NCBI RefSeq assembly: GCF_028765345.1
Contig: NZ_JARAJZ010000007.1
Span: 186,409-250,408 of the forward strand
DNA length: 64,000 nt
DNA from: Sporolactobacillus sp. CQH2019
GTDB lineage: Bacteria > Bacillota > Bacilli > Bacillales > Sporolactobacillaceae
Direction: 5' to 3'
Part shown: positions 8,420 through 16,572 of the stretch, piece after piece
Position numbering within the stretch: the stretch's first letter is position 1
How the letters are laid out: every line of letters begins with the position of its first letter
Position numbers and translations under genes: made by a program
The notes under the pieces: model-generated
Told to the model about the DNA's origin: nothing
Database searches by the model: none
The model's input: only the letters and a program-made list of their open reading frames with translations

Positions 8420-9589
8420 TCAGAATGGAAGATCGTCATCGGAAATATCAATTGGCTTGTCATTCTCTGCAAATGGATCTTCAAATGTTGGCTGAGATGT
8501 AGCTGCCACTTCATTTTGATTGTCACTGTCTTCTTCTGTATTATTTTCTTTTCTAATGGCGCTCCACGGTTTTAAAAGCTTATCTTGAAAAAATGTTGTC
8601 TCGCTACCGCATTTTGGGCAATACCTTGCATTTCCATCAACTGTTATTCCACATGGTTCATCATAATTGTTTCCTTCAATATTTGTACAACGGTTAACTA
8701 TATGTGTACCGCATATTTTGCAAAATTCACCGTCAACGATTTCTTCATTTCCGCATCGAGGGCATACTGTCGCTTTTCCGTTTTCATCAATATCATGGCC
8801 TGGATAAATCATTTTGTTTTTACCTCTTTCCTTCTGCAATCTAATAAAATTTTTAATGGAATAAGTATCAAAATCACTTTCGCCACAAATAGTGCAGTAT
8901 CTGATATTAGGATCCAATGTCTCATGACCACAATTACGACACTTTTTATACCATGTAAACCAATGCATTCTGGGTGTTAATAATTGAACAATACTTTTTC
9001 TATTTTCTCTTGATGTATATCTGTAGTCGCTCTGCTGCAGCCATCCGACACAACGAACTTTGGCAGCTGGTTCTGTTACTTTAAACAGTGATTGGACTAA
9101 CTCAATATGTTTATCTGATTTATCCATTAGTTTTAATCTAAGCATTGAAATTAGATGAACAGGTTCTAGTAAATTTCTAGCAAAACAATCCGCCTCCCGT
9201 TCAAGTACAATTTCTCCCGAAAGGTTCACAGATGACAAATTAAAATCCCTTAAGTGTCCGAGTTCTATATGCCCGAGCTCATGCGCTAAGTCAAATCTTA
9301 ATTCACCAATACTCTTTGGCAATTCTTTTTTTGTTAATTCGTTATACCAAACTTGGTAATTTCCTTTATTCGTTATTCTTGTTATTGCACTTGCTGAATG
9401 TCTGAGCCTTCGTAAATTTATTGAATCCCAGCCAATCTGATTACACAGCTCAGTATAAGAAATAACAATAAATCCTTTACTTCTCATTATTTTTATGATA
9501 TTTGGTACCCAGATCAATTTGTTGTCGATCAAAAATTCATATGCCGTGTTTGTAGCAAAATCATACCGTGGCGTAGTTGGAATATTCAT
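8420..9589 (-). CDS. immA: ImmA/IrrE-type metallopeptidase with C-terminal zinc ribbons
   Basis: 389 residues. The N-terminal peptidase has the zinc-binding HELGH motif (His103, Glu104, His107) and the downstream acidic helix EREADCFARNLLEP. From about residue 217 there are three cysteine pairs spaced as zinc ribbons (CRNCG with CTICG, CPRCG with CKICG, and a third set ending CPKCG), then an acidic tail ending DISDDDLPF. ImmA proteases of mobile elements such as ICEBs1 cleave the neighbouring repressor to induce excision; here the repressor gene lies immediately upstream, three bases away. The added zinc-ribbon module and acidic tail are absent from the short ImmA forms and may sense or bind nucleic acid or protein. 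Confidence 0.85.
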   Translation of the reverse strand: MNIPTTPRYDFATNTAYEFLIDNKLIWVPNIIKIMRSKGFIVISYTELCNQIGWDSINLRRLRHSASAITRITNKGNYQVWYNELTKKELPKSIGELRFDLAHELGHIELGHLRDFNLSSVNLSGEIVLEREADCFARNLLEPVHLISMLRLKLMDKSDKHIELVQSLFKVTEPAAKVRCVGWLQQSDYRYTSRENRKSIVQLLTPRMHWFTWYKKCRNCGHETLDPNIRYCTICGESDFDTYSIKNFIRLQKERGKNKMIYPGHDIDENGKATVCPRCGNEEIVDGEFCKICGTHIVNRCTNIEGNNYDEPCGITVDGNARYCPKCGSETTFFQDKLLKPWSAIRKENNTEEDSDNQNEVAATSQPTFEDPFAENDKPIDISDDDLPF

Positions 9590-9592
9590 TAT

Positions 9593-9904
9593 TTATTTTT
9601 TGTCAAATTTCCTTTCCACAGTTTCGAATAACGCGTCAAAAAATTCTTGCTGATCCGAGCTAAAATTGTCATATCTTCTGGCAATAGACTGTGCCTTTGG
9701 TGAAGGTTCATTTCCACTTCGATCTAAGAGGGAATCAGCTGTGACATTAAAGAAATCAGCAACTTTTTGTAGTCGGTCGACAGAAGGAGACTGTTTGTCC
9801 CATCTTCTTATTGATCCGTTGCTAAAATCTAATTTTCGCTCTAATTCAGCGATTGTCATTTTTCTTTCATCAGCAAGCATTTTAATCTTTGCAACGATAC
9901 CCAT
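9593..9904 (-). CDS. CI-like phage repressor (HTH_3/XRE)
   Basis: 103 residues. The N-terminal helix-turn-helix spans about residues 5-60 (ADERKMTIAELERKLDFSNGSIRRWD, split here by the usual XRE turn), followed by a short C-terminal region without a LexA-type self-cleavage domain. This fits a repressor that is removed by the adjacent ImmA protease. The ATG at 9904 has AAAGGTG six bases upstream. It is transcribed leftward, divergent from the Cro-like gene across an AT-rich operator region. Confidence 0.88.
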   Translation of the reverse strand: MGIVAKIKMLADERKMTIAELERKLDFSNGSIRRWDKQSPSVDRLQKVADFFNVTADSLLDRSGNEPSPKAQSIARRYDNFSSDQQEFFDALFETVERKFDKK

Positions 9905-10159
9905 GCTCAACACCTTTCTCTACAAGAATAATTAACATATATGCTAATATATATTGACAAATAGAATATATGAGATTATTATTCTTGTATAAGCTATTTG
10001 ATAAGCAGTGAACAAGTACAAAATGTTTGGCGGCATTTAATAAAGGTACTTTTGAACTGCCCTTATTACTTATGCTTATATGTTAGCATATAATCTAATT
10101 ATGTTCAATATGCTAATAGATTTATTTATTGTTTTATTCTATTCGTTGGAGGTGTGCAA
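9905..10159. promoter_or_regulatory. Divergent lysis-lysogeny promoter and operator region
   Basis: An AT-rich region between repressor and Cro-like genes. The word ATATGCTAAtA occurs at 9939-9949 and 10108-10118 on the plus strand and as TTAGCATAT at 10083-10091 on the minus strand, which are likely operators. Leftward, TTGTCA followed by 17 bases and TGTTAA is a plausible repressor promoter overlapping the first operator. The two other operators lie where the rightward early promoter should be. Ordering of operator affinity cannot be read from the sequence. Confidence 0.6.
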
Positions 10160-10360
10160 ATGACGAACTTTGGAATGAAAGTTCGAATCAAACTGCTTGA
10201 AAAGGACAAGTCAATGCGTTCCTTGGCCGGCGATTTGGGTATTACCAACGCTTATCTGTCTGACATTCTAAGAGGGAACCGAAAGGCAGAAAAACAGCGG
10301 AAAAGGATTGCAAAACTGCTTGGCATTGATCTTGAAAAAGAAAAGGAGGCAACCAAATGA
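10160..10360 (+). CDS. Cro-like HTH regulator
   Basis: 66 residues with a compact XRE helix-turn-helix (MRSLAGDLGITNAYLSDIL). ATG at 10160 lies behind GGAGGTG. It is the first gene of the rightward early operon and overlaps the next gene by four bases (ATGA). By position it is expected to oppose the CI-like repressor. Confidence 0.8.
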   Translation: MTNFGMKVRIKLLEKDKSMRSLAGDLGITNAYLSDILRGNRKAEKQRKRIAKLLGIDLEKEKEATK

Positions 10361-11235
10361 CAAAAAGTGACGCATTCATCGAAAGTAAATCGTTACGCGA
10401 ATCGGTGATCAGACATACGGAAGTTCTCGACAAGGTTAAAGGATTAACAATGCTGCCGGATGATCTTCATGTCACTGTGCAAATGGCAGCAGATTATTAC
10501 GAAGTTGGGGAAACAGCAATTTCAAGCCTCATTCATGACAATCGAGATGAGCTTGAAAGTGATGGATTAAAGTCCTTAAAAGGTGATGATTTCAAAAAAT
10601 TTGTGACTTCCTTGAAGGAAGAGGCAAATATTGTAAGCCCGAAAACTCGGTCGCTCACTATCATTCCTCGTCGTGCCATTCTCCGAATGGGTATGCTCCT
10701 ACGTGACAGTGAAGTTGCCAAGCAAGTACGGACCTATTTGCTGAATCTTGAAGAATCAAGTCCAAAGAGAGAAAGAGTAAAAGCAATCAGTAAAATACCA
10801 ATTGGTAGCTTGAATAACGCTGTAAAAATTGTTTCTCCTTTTATGGACAAACTTGGTCTTTCTCCGGAAGTACAGGCATTGACCGTAAGAACGATTTACA
10901 GGGCCGGCGGGATTGAGCTTCCTTTTCAAATCGAATCACCGGATAAGTTCAAGGACACCGTTCAAATCGCTCGTGAACTCGGCATGTATAGTAAATCAGA
11001 CAAGCCTGCTTTCACGGCAGTCAGTCAACTGATTAAGGCACAGATTGAAGTTCTGGAAGGCGAGTCTGAGACATTCATGGAGAGTCGCAACGGTTGGCAA
11101 GGTCCGGTTGAGAAGTACGCGCCTGCGGTGGTCGAGAAAGTCAGACAATGGCTTGAGGATCATGGTTATCCGATGCAGATTAAGGGATCTAAGAAGAACT
11201 ACACTGTTGCTTACCGCAGGGAGGCAGTGAAATGA
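10357..11235 (+). CDS. Phage antirepressor-like DNA-binding protein
   Basis: 292 residues. The first 130 residues resemble the N-terminal domain of Bacillota phage regulatory proteins that lie just after cro (VTVQMAADYYEVGETAISSLI, then RSLTIIPRRAILRMGMLL and SEVAKQVRTYLLNLEE). This module is seen in antirepressors and Rha-like proteins. The C-terminal half is different and has a basic end (MQIKGSKKNYTVAYRREA) that may bind DNA. It is coupled to the upstream Cro-like gene and to the next gene by overlaps. I am sure of the class of protein, less so of its precise activity. Confidence 0.65.
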   Translation: MTKSDAFIESKSLRESVIRHTEVLDKVKGLTMLPDDLHVTVQMAADYYEVGETAISSLIHDNRDELESDGLKSLKGDDFKKFVTSLKEEANIVSPKTRSLTIIPRRAILRMGMLLRDSEVAKQVRTYLLNLEESSPKRERVKAISKIPIGSLNNAVKIVSPFMDKLGLSPEVQALTVRTIYRAGGIELPFQIESPDKFKDTVQIARELGMYSKSDKPAFTAVSQLIKAQIEVLEGESETFMESRNGWQGPVEKYAPAVVEKVRQWLEDHGYPMQIKGSKKNYTVAYRREAVK

Positions 11236-11861
11236 CAGTACAAAGAATGCCTGTTGATGGAGTGCCGAATGTTTATCTCAGGGCACTTGGCAGAACGATG
11301 AACAAAGCCATTGATCGTGGATGTGATGATTTCTCAAGAGAGGAAAAAATGAGGATGGCCATCTTATCAGTCAAGTATCTGATTAATCGGGATAAACCGA
11401 AGCAGCAAACTCCGGATGATGTTGAAAATTTAATGAATTTCATTTTCATGGTTGATGAATATCTGGGCCAATTTACACCACGGGAGTTTATGAGGGTATT
11501 TCCGGTAGACAAAGAATACGACGGCGAGAAGTACGGATCAAAGGACTATTTTTACACAATGAACTATTTAAAATCACTAGACATGGATAAACCAATTGGT
11601 CGTAAAAATCTTTCATCTTTCCTTTGGGATTACATGAACAGAACGATGCTTAAATTCTCTGCGGTAAAGATGGATGCTTTATCAGATGTGCAGCGTGCCA
11701 GAGGAGAAAAAGACTGGTTTGAACAATTTGCTGAAGATAATGATCTGACACTCTATTCCATGTTTGAAGACGGATCCGGCCAATTTATTCAGAATACAAA
11801 AACTGGCGAGATTTCCAAGGTCCAGAAACCGCGGCCAAGATATTTAAGACGGCTTAAGTAA
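11232..11861 (+). CDS. Early phage protein, unknown function (209 aa)
   Basis: Starts at an ATG overlapping the previous stop by four bases. The product is soluble, mixed alpha, with aromatic-rich central part (EYDGEKYGSKDYFYTMNYLKSL is one region, split here by my reading) and a basic tail (KPRPRYLRRLK). No motif I recognise. Context in the early operon suggests a role in replication or host takeover. Confidence 0.75.
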   Translation: MTVQRMPVDGVPNVYLRALGRTMNKAIDRGCDDFSREEKMRMAILSVKYLINRDKPKQQTPDDVENLMNFIFMVDEYLGQFTPREFMRVFPVDKEYDGEKYGSKDYFYTMNYLKSLDMDKPIGRKNLSSFLWDYMNRTMLKFSAVKMDALSDVQRARGEKDWFEQFAEDNDLTLYSMFEDGSGQFIQNTKTGEISKVQKPRPRYLRRLK

Positions 11862-11877
11862 AGGATGTGAATCCGGA

Positions 11878-12168
11878 ATGGCGGAGCTGTTTAAAATCAA
11901 TCAGGAAATACTGTATGAGCGTGTCGATACCAAAGTTCTGGAACGAGTTGATGAACGCATCAATGACATGGGTGTCGGTAAATGGTGGACCTTACAACGT
12001 CTGGAACGAGAAACAGGGCATAAGCGAGACTGGCTGAAGGATCACATTCTTAATGATTCCCGCCTTTATAAAGAGCCTAAACCTATTGCCAAGTTTACCA
12101 ATGGACGGTGGATGTTTCGTGGGCCTGAGATGGCAAAGTTTCTTGACATGAAATTTGATGAACTATAA
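11878..12168 (+). CDS. DUF771-family phage protein
   Basis: 96 residues with the family features VGKWWTLQRLERETG, HKRDWLKDHIL and the C-terminal GRWMFRGPEMAKFLD. DUF771 proteins are common in early operons of Bacillota phages and look like small DNA-binding, excisionase-like folds (WW...W-R-TG...WL). That leaves open that this is the missing directionality factor; the family has not been shown to act so. Confidence 0.75.
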   Translation: MAELFKINQEILYERVDTKVLERVDERINDMGVGKWWTLQRLERETGHKRDWLKDHILNDSRLYKEPKPIAKFTNGRWMFRGPEMAKFLDMKFDEL

Positions 12169-12182
12169 GGGAGATGAAATCT

Positions 12183-12521
12183 ATGAATCTGGCAGAACAA
12201 GATGTTACGGAACGTGAATCCAATGAGAAATTTAACGATAAGTTTGCAAATGTGTCTGAAAAAACTGCTCAGTTATCCATGCTATTCATCAGTTTTGCCG
12301 ATCTTGAAAATAAGGTCCGGAGCCATGAGGATAAGCCGCATCCTAGATTCTTAAAATGGGTAATCAATCAAGAAGTTAAATATTACAATGCATTCGTTGA
12401 TCGCTTTTTTGTTGAAATGGGCTATATAGCCGCTAACGCAAAATTAAAGGTTGTATCGAAGCCCCCAAAACTTTTCATTGAGTTGAGAAAATTGGTACTG
12501 GAAAAATTGAAGGAGGAATAA
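12183..12521 (+). CDS. Early phage protein, unknown (112 aa)
   Basis: ATG at 12183 lies nine bases after AAGGGAG; an in-frame ATG at 12174 overlaps that site. Mostly helical and charged, with a hydrophobic centre (LSMLFISFADLENKV). No recognised domain. It is the first of three short consecutive genes of similar size and helical character. Confidence 0.65.
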   Translation: MNLAEQDVTERESNEKFNDKFANVSEKTAQLSMLFISFADLENKVRSHEDKPHPRFLKWVINQEVKYYNAFVDRFFVEMGYIAANAKLKVVSKPPKLFIELRKLVLEKLKEE

Positions 12522-12523
12522 TC

Positions 12524-12838
12524 GTGAAAGTTGAAAAGGCAGCAAAATTATTCAAACTTTGCATAAAAGCTGAACGTCAATTTGAAAATGAGCATCGACA
12601 TTCTTTAGTCAGACGATCAATTAGAAGACAGCATCAGTTATTTTGCTTCATAGCGAAAGAGACAAGCGATGAATATCACCGCGGATCATTTAAGGTTGGT
12701 AAATTGGAACGGATGACATATGAAATTCTCAAGCTGAATTTAACAGGTCGATTAAGTATAGATTTTGACGATGTTCGGAAAAGGGTCAACTTATCGCACA
12801 GACGAAAGAAGGCTGCTGCTAATGATTCCAGTCTATGA
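12524..12838 (+). CDS. Early phage protein, unknown (104 aa), possible paralogue of the next gene
   Basis: GTG start behind GGAGGAA. The segment AKLFKLCIKAERQFENEHRH aligns by eye with SRLFIACVFAEQDFIREKRP of the next gene, followed in both by a Leu, a basic stretch and a C-terminal helix. Basic overall. Function unknown. Confidence 0.65.
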   Translation: MKVEKAAKLFKLCIKAERQFENEHRHSLVRRSIRRQHQLFCFIAKETSDEYHRGSFKVGKLERMTYEILKLNLTGRLSIDFDDVRKRVNLSHRRKKAAANDSSL

Positions 12839-13136
12839 AGCCATCAAGATAGGCGAAACAAAAACTGCCGATCGAACGATCCCAACATCAGACGAATTAT
12901 CCAGATTATTCATTGCCTGTGTCTTTGCTGAACAGGATTTTATAAGAGAAAAACGCCCTGATCTAGCAAAGAGAGCGTCTGCCAAAGCAAAAATATTTTC
13001 AGATATGTCCGTATCCACACGCTGCAAAGAAAATGGATGGCCAGTTCCCTCGACAAAGTTAGCTGACTTCATTTTCCAATCGTCTTACAAACGGATCGTT
13101 TCTGAGTATTTCACTGCCGTCAGTATAGCACACTGA
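12822..13136 (+). CDS. Early phage protein, unknown (104 aa), paralogue-like
   Basis: ATG at 12822 overlaps the previous gene by 17 bases, with AAGG upstream. Same length and matching N-terminal pattern as the preceding protein, suggesting an old tandem duplication. No recognised domain. Confidence 0.6.
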   Translation: MIPVYEAIKIGETKTADRTIPTSDELSRLFIACVFAEQDFIREKRPDLAKRASAKAKIFSDMSVSTRCKENGWPVPSTKLADFIFQSSYKRIVSEYFTAVSIAH

Positions 13137-13232
13137 GCGGCGGGATGTCACCATTCAAAATTTGAGGGGCGACTGAGGTCCTTAAAGGACCCGGCAAATT
13201 TCACAAGATCCGAAGCAATCCGGGTGATGTAT

Positions 13233-14201
13233 ATGCAAAAAGGTTGGATAAAAATCTATCGAGAGCTGATTGACAAACCGATTTGGGCCGAATCGACACC
13301 TGAGCAGAAAACCATTCTGATTACACTGCTTTGCATGGCTAATCATGAAGAAAAAGAGTGGGAATGGAAGGGGAGAAAGTATGTCGTTAAGCCAGGGCAG
13401 ATGATTACCAGTTTGCCAAGTATAGCAAAAAAATCTGGTAGGGGAATTTCTGCTCAGAACGTCAGGACTGCTTTAAATCGATTCAAAGTTTATGAGTTCC
13501 TAACAGACGAATCAACAAACAAAAGTAGGCTTATAACCATTGTCAATTGGGGAAAATATCAAGCCAAAGAATATGAGCTAACAGGCAACCTAACAGGCAG
13601 CCAACAGGCAGAAAACGAGGAAAATGAAAGTAAACCCGATTTTTCAACAGGCAACCTAACAGGAAAAGAAGGAGAGGAAAACGCTGATGGCAAGGCTTTT
13701 TCTGGACAAGAAAACAATGAACTAACAGACGATCTAACAGGCGGCCAACAGGCAGCTAACAGGCAGCTAACACCTAACAAGAATGTAAAGAATGTAAAGA
13801 ATGTAAAGAAGAATAATAAAAAGACCTCTCGTCGTGCAAACAAGTTTGACGACCAGCAGATGACATTAGCCAATAAATTATTAGATTTAATACATGAACG
13901 CTTGCCAGACTTAAAACAGCCTAACCTTGAAAGCTGGGCCAATGAAATAAGGATCATGATGGAACGAGAGAAACGAACAGTAAGACAGATTGAATATCTT
14001 ATCGAGTGGTCACAGCAAGATCCGTTCTGGAGCACCAATGTTCTTTCTCCAAGTGGCCTGCGGAGAAACTTTGACAAGATGGTCGCTCAAATTAAAGCAG
14101 ACAAGCAAAAGAAATCTTTTAATTCCAATCAGCAACAAAACGATGAGTTTTTGAAAAGGTGGCGAGAACGTGAACGAGGGCCAAATAATGAACTTGGTTG
14201 A
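13233..14201 (+). CDS. Phage replication initiator (DnaD/lambda-O-like)
   Basis: About 322 residues. The N-terminus (GWIKIYRELIDKPIW, then QMITSLPSIAKKSGRG and VRTALNRFKVYEFL) is the winged-helix domain of Bacillota phage replication initiators. The middle, residues about 115-195, is low-complexity with repeated LTG and TG words because the DNA there is an array of origin iterons. The C-terminal region (residues about 205-320) has the helical helicase-loader-contact type of domain (PFWSTNVLSPSGLRRNFDKM). Three starts are possible (GTG 13224, ATG 13227, ATG 13233); the last has GGGTGA at suitable spacing. It is followed by loader and helicase genes, as expected for an origin-encoding initiator. 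Confidence 0.82.
   Translation: MQKGWIKIYRELIDKPIWAESTPEQKTILITLLCMANHEEKEWEWKGRKYVVKPGQMITSLPSIAKKSGRGISAQNVRTALNRFKVYEFLTDESTNKSRLITIVNWGKYQAKEYELTGNLTGSQQAENEENESKPDFSTGNLTGKEGEENADGKAFSGQENNELTDDLTGGQQAANRQLTPNKNVKNVKNVKKNNKKTSRRANKFDDQQMTLANKLLDLIHERLPDLKQPNLESWANEIRIMMEREKRTVRQIEYLIEWSQQDPFWSTNVLSPSGLRRNFDKMVAQIKADKQKKSFNSNQQQNDEFLKRWRERERGPNNELG
13578..13830 (+). other. Putative phage replication origin: iterons plus AT-rich tract
   Basis: Within the initiator gene, copies of YAACAGGC begin near 13579, 13591, 13602, 13645, 13657, 13734, 13745, 13757 and degenerate copies near 13723 and 13768, often 11-12 bp apart. They are followed by GAATGTAAA repeated about every 9 bp (13780-13810) and an A-rich tract, which could be the unwinding element. 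An origin inside the initiator gene is the lambda O arrangement. Confidence 0.72.
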
Positions 14202-14508
14202 AAATATCGTGAGAGTTTACGCCTATATAAAACTGGACGAACCCTATGTTAATATCTGGCGGCAGACAACAAAAAAAGCTGATTATGATCAAACAATGCA
14301 ACGATTCTATGACTATATCAGTGATCCCAAAAACAAGCATGCTGCTCCGATTCCTGCGGACATTGTAATCAATGGTCAACCGAAAGATGGATTCGATCTT
14401 GAACGGGAAAAAATGCAACGTTGGGAAGAAGAAGCTCGGGAAGATCCTCCCGATTGGGATCGTGCTCGTGAACTGTTCAAGAGATTAGAGGTGGACGGCG
14501 ATGCTTAA
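14188..14508 (+). CDS. G39P-like helicase loader/inhibitor
   Basis: 106 residues. Start at ATG 14188 behind GAGGG. The pattern VRVYAYIKLDEPYVNIWRQ, then DYDQTMQRFYDYI and APIPADIV, resembles the N-terminal helical domain of SPP1 gene 39 protein and relatives, which bind the phage DnaB helicase and deliver it to the initiator-bound origin. It lies between initiator and helicase and overlaps the helicase gene by eight bases, matching that role. Confidence 0.72.
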   Translation: MNLVENIVRVYAYIKLDEPYVNIWRQTTKKADYDQTMQRFYDYISDPKNKHAAPIPADIVINGQPKDGFDLEREKMQRWEEEAREDPPDWDRARELFKRLEVDGDA

Positions 14509-15793
14509 TAACCTGCAAAACATGGAGGCTGAGCGGTCTGTCATTGGTTCTATTCTTTATGAACCCGACCTCATGGATGAATGTACTCTCACGGCAAAAG
14601 AATTCAGTACAGAGGCGCACAGAACGTTATTCGATACATTTGAAAAGATAGCGAAACAGAACCAGAAAGTCATCCCAGCACTGATCGTTGAAGAATTAGG
14701 CGACCGTTTACAGCAAGTGGGAGGTACCGGCTATCTCGCACAATTAGCGGGATCAATCGCGACAACAGCAGATTTTGAAATTAACGTGAGCATTGTCCGT
14801 CGCTGCTACTTGATGCGTCATATTCGAGATAAGATGCTTTCGTTTGTCGAGGATCCGGACGAAGATAAGGTCCTTGAAGTAGCCAAAGAACTGGACAGTA
14901 TGATCGACTCAGCCACTGATAACGTTGACGATAAATCGGACCGTGAGATGCTCTTAGATATTTACGAGGACATATTCAAAGATCACGGTGAATTATCCGG
15001 AATCACGACGGGCTCACATGAGTTGGACAAGATGACCAGCGGTCTTCAAGACGGCGAACTTGTCATCGTAGCTGGCCGACCAGCAATGGGCAAATCGGCC
15101 TTTGCGATTAACACTGGGATTTCTGCGGCGAGTCGAGGAACCATCGTTGACCTGTTTAGCATGGAGATGCCGCGCCGTATGGTTTTGCAAAGAATCGTTT
15201 CCAATGTTGGAAGAATCAGCGGCGGGAAATGGAAGAACCCAAAGAGACTCATGAGTCAGCAGGATATCAGTAAAGTCGCTAATGCCATAGATGAGTATCT
15301 TCACTGGAAAATGAAAATTCATGGGGAATCGTCGCAAACGGTTTCCAGCATACGGTCCGTAGTCCGGAAATCTATGAAACAATATCCGAAAGAAAAGCAC
15401 CTGGTTATTATCGATTACCTGTCATTCATGGATGTATCCGGCCATTACCAACGTAAGGATCTTGAGATAGGAGCCATTACTAAAGGGCTGAAGCAGATTG
15501 CCAGAAGGTACAACATATCAATTGTTCTATTATGCCAACTCTCGCGGGAAGTGGAGCGGCGTAATGATAAACGTCCTATGATGAGCGATCTACGAGAATC
15601 AGGCAACATTGAACAGGACGCTGACCTAATCATGTTTCTGTATCGTGATGATTATTACAACAAAGATAGCAAGAACAAAAATATAGCAGAAATCATCGTA
15701 GCAAAGCAGCGTAATGGTCCTGTGGGAACGGTCGAAATGGTCTTTATTAAAGAATACGGAATGTTCGCCAACCTAGAAAGGAGTGCGATTTAG
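14501..15793 (+). CDS. dnaB: DnaB-like replicative helicase
   Basis: 430 residues. N-terminal DnaB domain (MEAERSVIGSILYEPDLMDE) from residue about 8, then the RecA-like motor with Walker A GRPAMGKSAFAIN at about 191, the DnaB sequence LFSMEMPRRMVLQRI, Walker B LVIIDYLSFM and the C-terminal SDLRESGNIEQDADLIMFL and KQRNGPVGTVEM motifs. It unwinds DNA 5' to 3' at the phage fork. ATG follows AGAGGTGG. Complete. Confidence 0.93.
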   Translation: MLNNLQNMEAERSVIGSILYEPDLMDECTLTAKEFSTEAHRTLFDTFEKIAKQNQKVIPALIVEELGDRLQQVGGTGYLAQLAGSIATTADFEINVSIVRRCYLMRHIRDKMLSFVEDPDEDKVLEVAKELDSMIDSATDNVDDKSDREMLLDIYEDIFKDHGELSGITTGSHELDKMTSGLQDGELVIVAGRPAMGKSAFAINTGISAASRGTIVDLFSMEMPRRMVLQRIVSNVGRISGGKWKNPKRLMSQQDISKVANAIDEYLHWKMKIHGESSQTVSSIRSVVRKSMKQYPKEKHLVIIDYLSFMDVSGHYQRKDLEIGAITKGLKQIARRYNISIVLLCQLSREVERRNDKRPMMSDLRESGNIEQDADLIMFLYRDDYYNKDSKNKNIAEIIVAKQRNGPVGTVEMVFIKEYGMFANLERSAI

Positions 15794-15795
15794 AA

Positions 15796-16065
15796 ATGAT
15801 CGATAATAAGCAAATCGAAATTAGCCCGAACGTTGATGAATGGGAAAGAAACGCAAAAATGTATCAATCAATGTATGAATCAATGAGAAATAAGTTCAAT
15901 GACTTAGATAAAAAGAAACGTGAAGAATGGGCGAACGATGAAATAAAGCGGTTGAAATCAATGATCGAATTAGGTAGCAATCAATCTGAAGCACTAGCAA
16001 ATCAATTGGAAATTTCGACAAAAATAATAATCGCGATGCAAAAACTAGTTTTTCAGGATCGGTAA
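15796..16065 (+). CDS. Small coiled-coil phage protein (89 aa)
   Basis: Charged, almost wholly helical, with heptad-like spacing (KMYQSMYESMRNKFNDL, DEIKRLKSMIELG). AAGGAG lies about 12 bases upstream of the ATG. Two bases after the helicase stop. Function unknown. Confidence 0.65.
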   Translation: MIDNKQIEISPNVDEWERNAKMYQSMYESMRNKFNDLDKKKREEWANDEIKRLKSMIELGSNQSEALANQLEISTKIIIAMQKLVFQDR

Positions 16066-16117
16066 TCAATATATTTACAGACTTATCAAATTTTCGTAGA
16101 ATGAAAGTAGGGAAAAC

Positions 16118-16324
16118 ATGGAAAACCCCTTACAGATCAACAAGATCGAAGTACCTGTGGTAGAGGGTAAAATAGAAATCGACACGTCAGAAGGCGGGAA
16201 ATTTTATATCGTTAGTCAAGGCAAAGCGACCATGTATCCTTTGCCGGAATATGGAACTGTTAAGATAAAAAGTCACGGATTTTCAGTCGATCATCCTGAA
16301 TATACTATTTTCGCTGACAACTAA
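16118..16324 (+). CDS. XtrA/YqaO-family phage protein
   Basis: 68 residues. The layout (short PLQINKIEVP head, KIEIDTSEGGKFYIV strand, then MYPLPEYGTVKIKSHG and a final strand) matches the small beta-rich XtrA/YqaO proteins of PBSX and skin. These sit just before the late-gene regulator. Their role is not known. A terminator follows. Confidence 0.68.
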   Translation: MENPLQINKIEVPVVEGKIEIDTSEGGKFYIVSQGKATMYPLPEYGTVKIKSHGFSVDHPEYTIFADN

Positions 16325-16345
16325 ATAGCCTAACCGAAGAGAGCG

Positions 16346-16394
16346 GAGGCACTTACTCAAGCGTAGAAATGCGCTGGGTGGGTGCCTCTTTTAT
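16346..16394 (+). terminator. Intrinsic terminator ending the early operon
   Basis: GAGGCAC and GTGCCTC close a long imperfect stem (the inner arms continue to pair through G-U pairs), followed by TTTTATTT. Confidence 0.65.
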
Positions 16395-16416
16395 TTACAT
16401 AAGGAGCGTGAGCCAT

Positions 16417-16557
16417 GTGATCCATTACAAAGGCGGCAAGCCAGTCAAGAAGAAACGACAGGGTAAGCCATTGACTAAAGAGGATATTGAACGATTGATG
16501 AATGTCAATATGCCAACCTATCACCGAGCCAAGGGCGGCGCTTGGAAGCAAAAATGA
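16417..16557 (+). CDS. Short basic phage protein (46 aa)
   Basis: GTG at 16417 lies ten bases after AAGGAG. The N-terminus is strongly basic (GGKPVKKKRQGKPLTKEDIERLM) in two runs, and the end is RAKGGAWKQK. Short proteins of this kind are common just before the late sigma-like regulator in Bacillus and related phages. Function unknown. Confidence 0.65.
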   Translation: MIHYKGGKPVKKKRQGKPLTKEDIERLMNVNMPTYHRAKGGAWKQK

Positions 16558-16572
16558 AGGAGATGCGGCGGG

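Noticed and set aside
11878-12168. Calling the DUF771 protein the excisionase
   Set aside because: The fold may be similar but it lies 4.5 kb from the integrase in the early operon, and nothing in the sequence shows the function.
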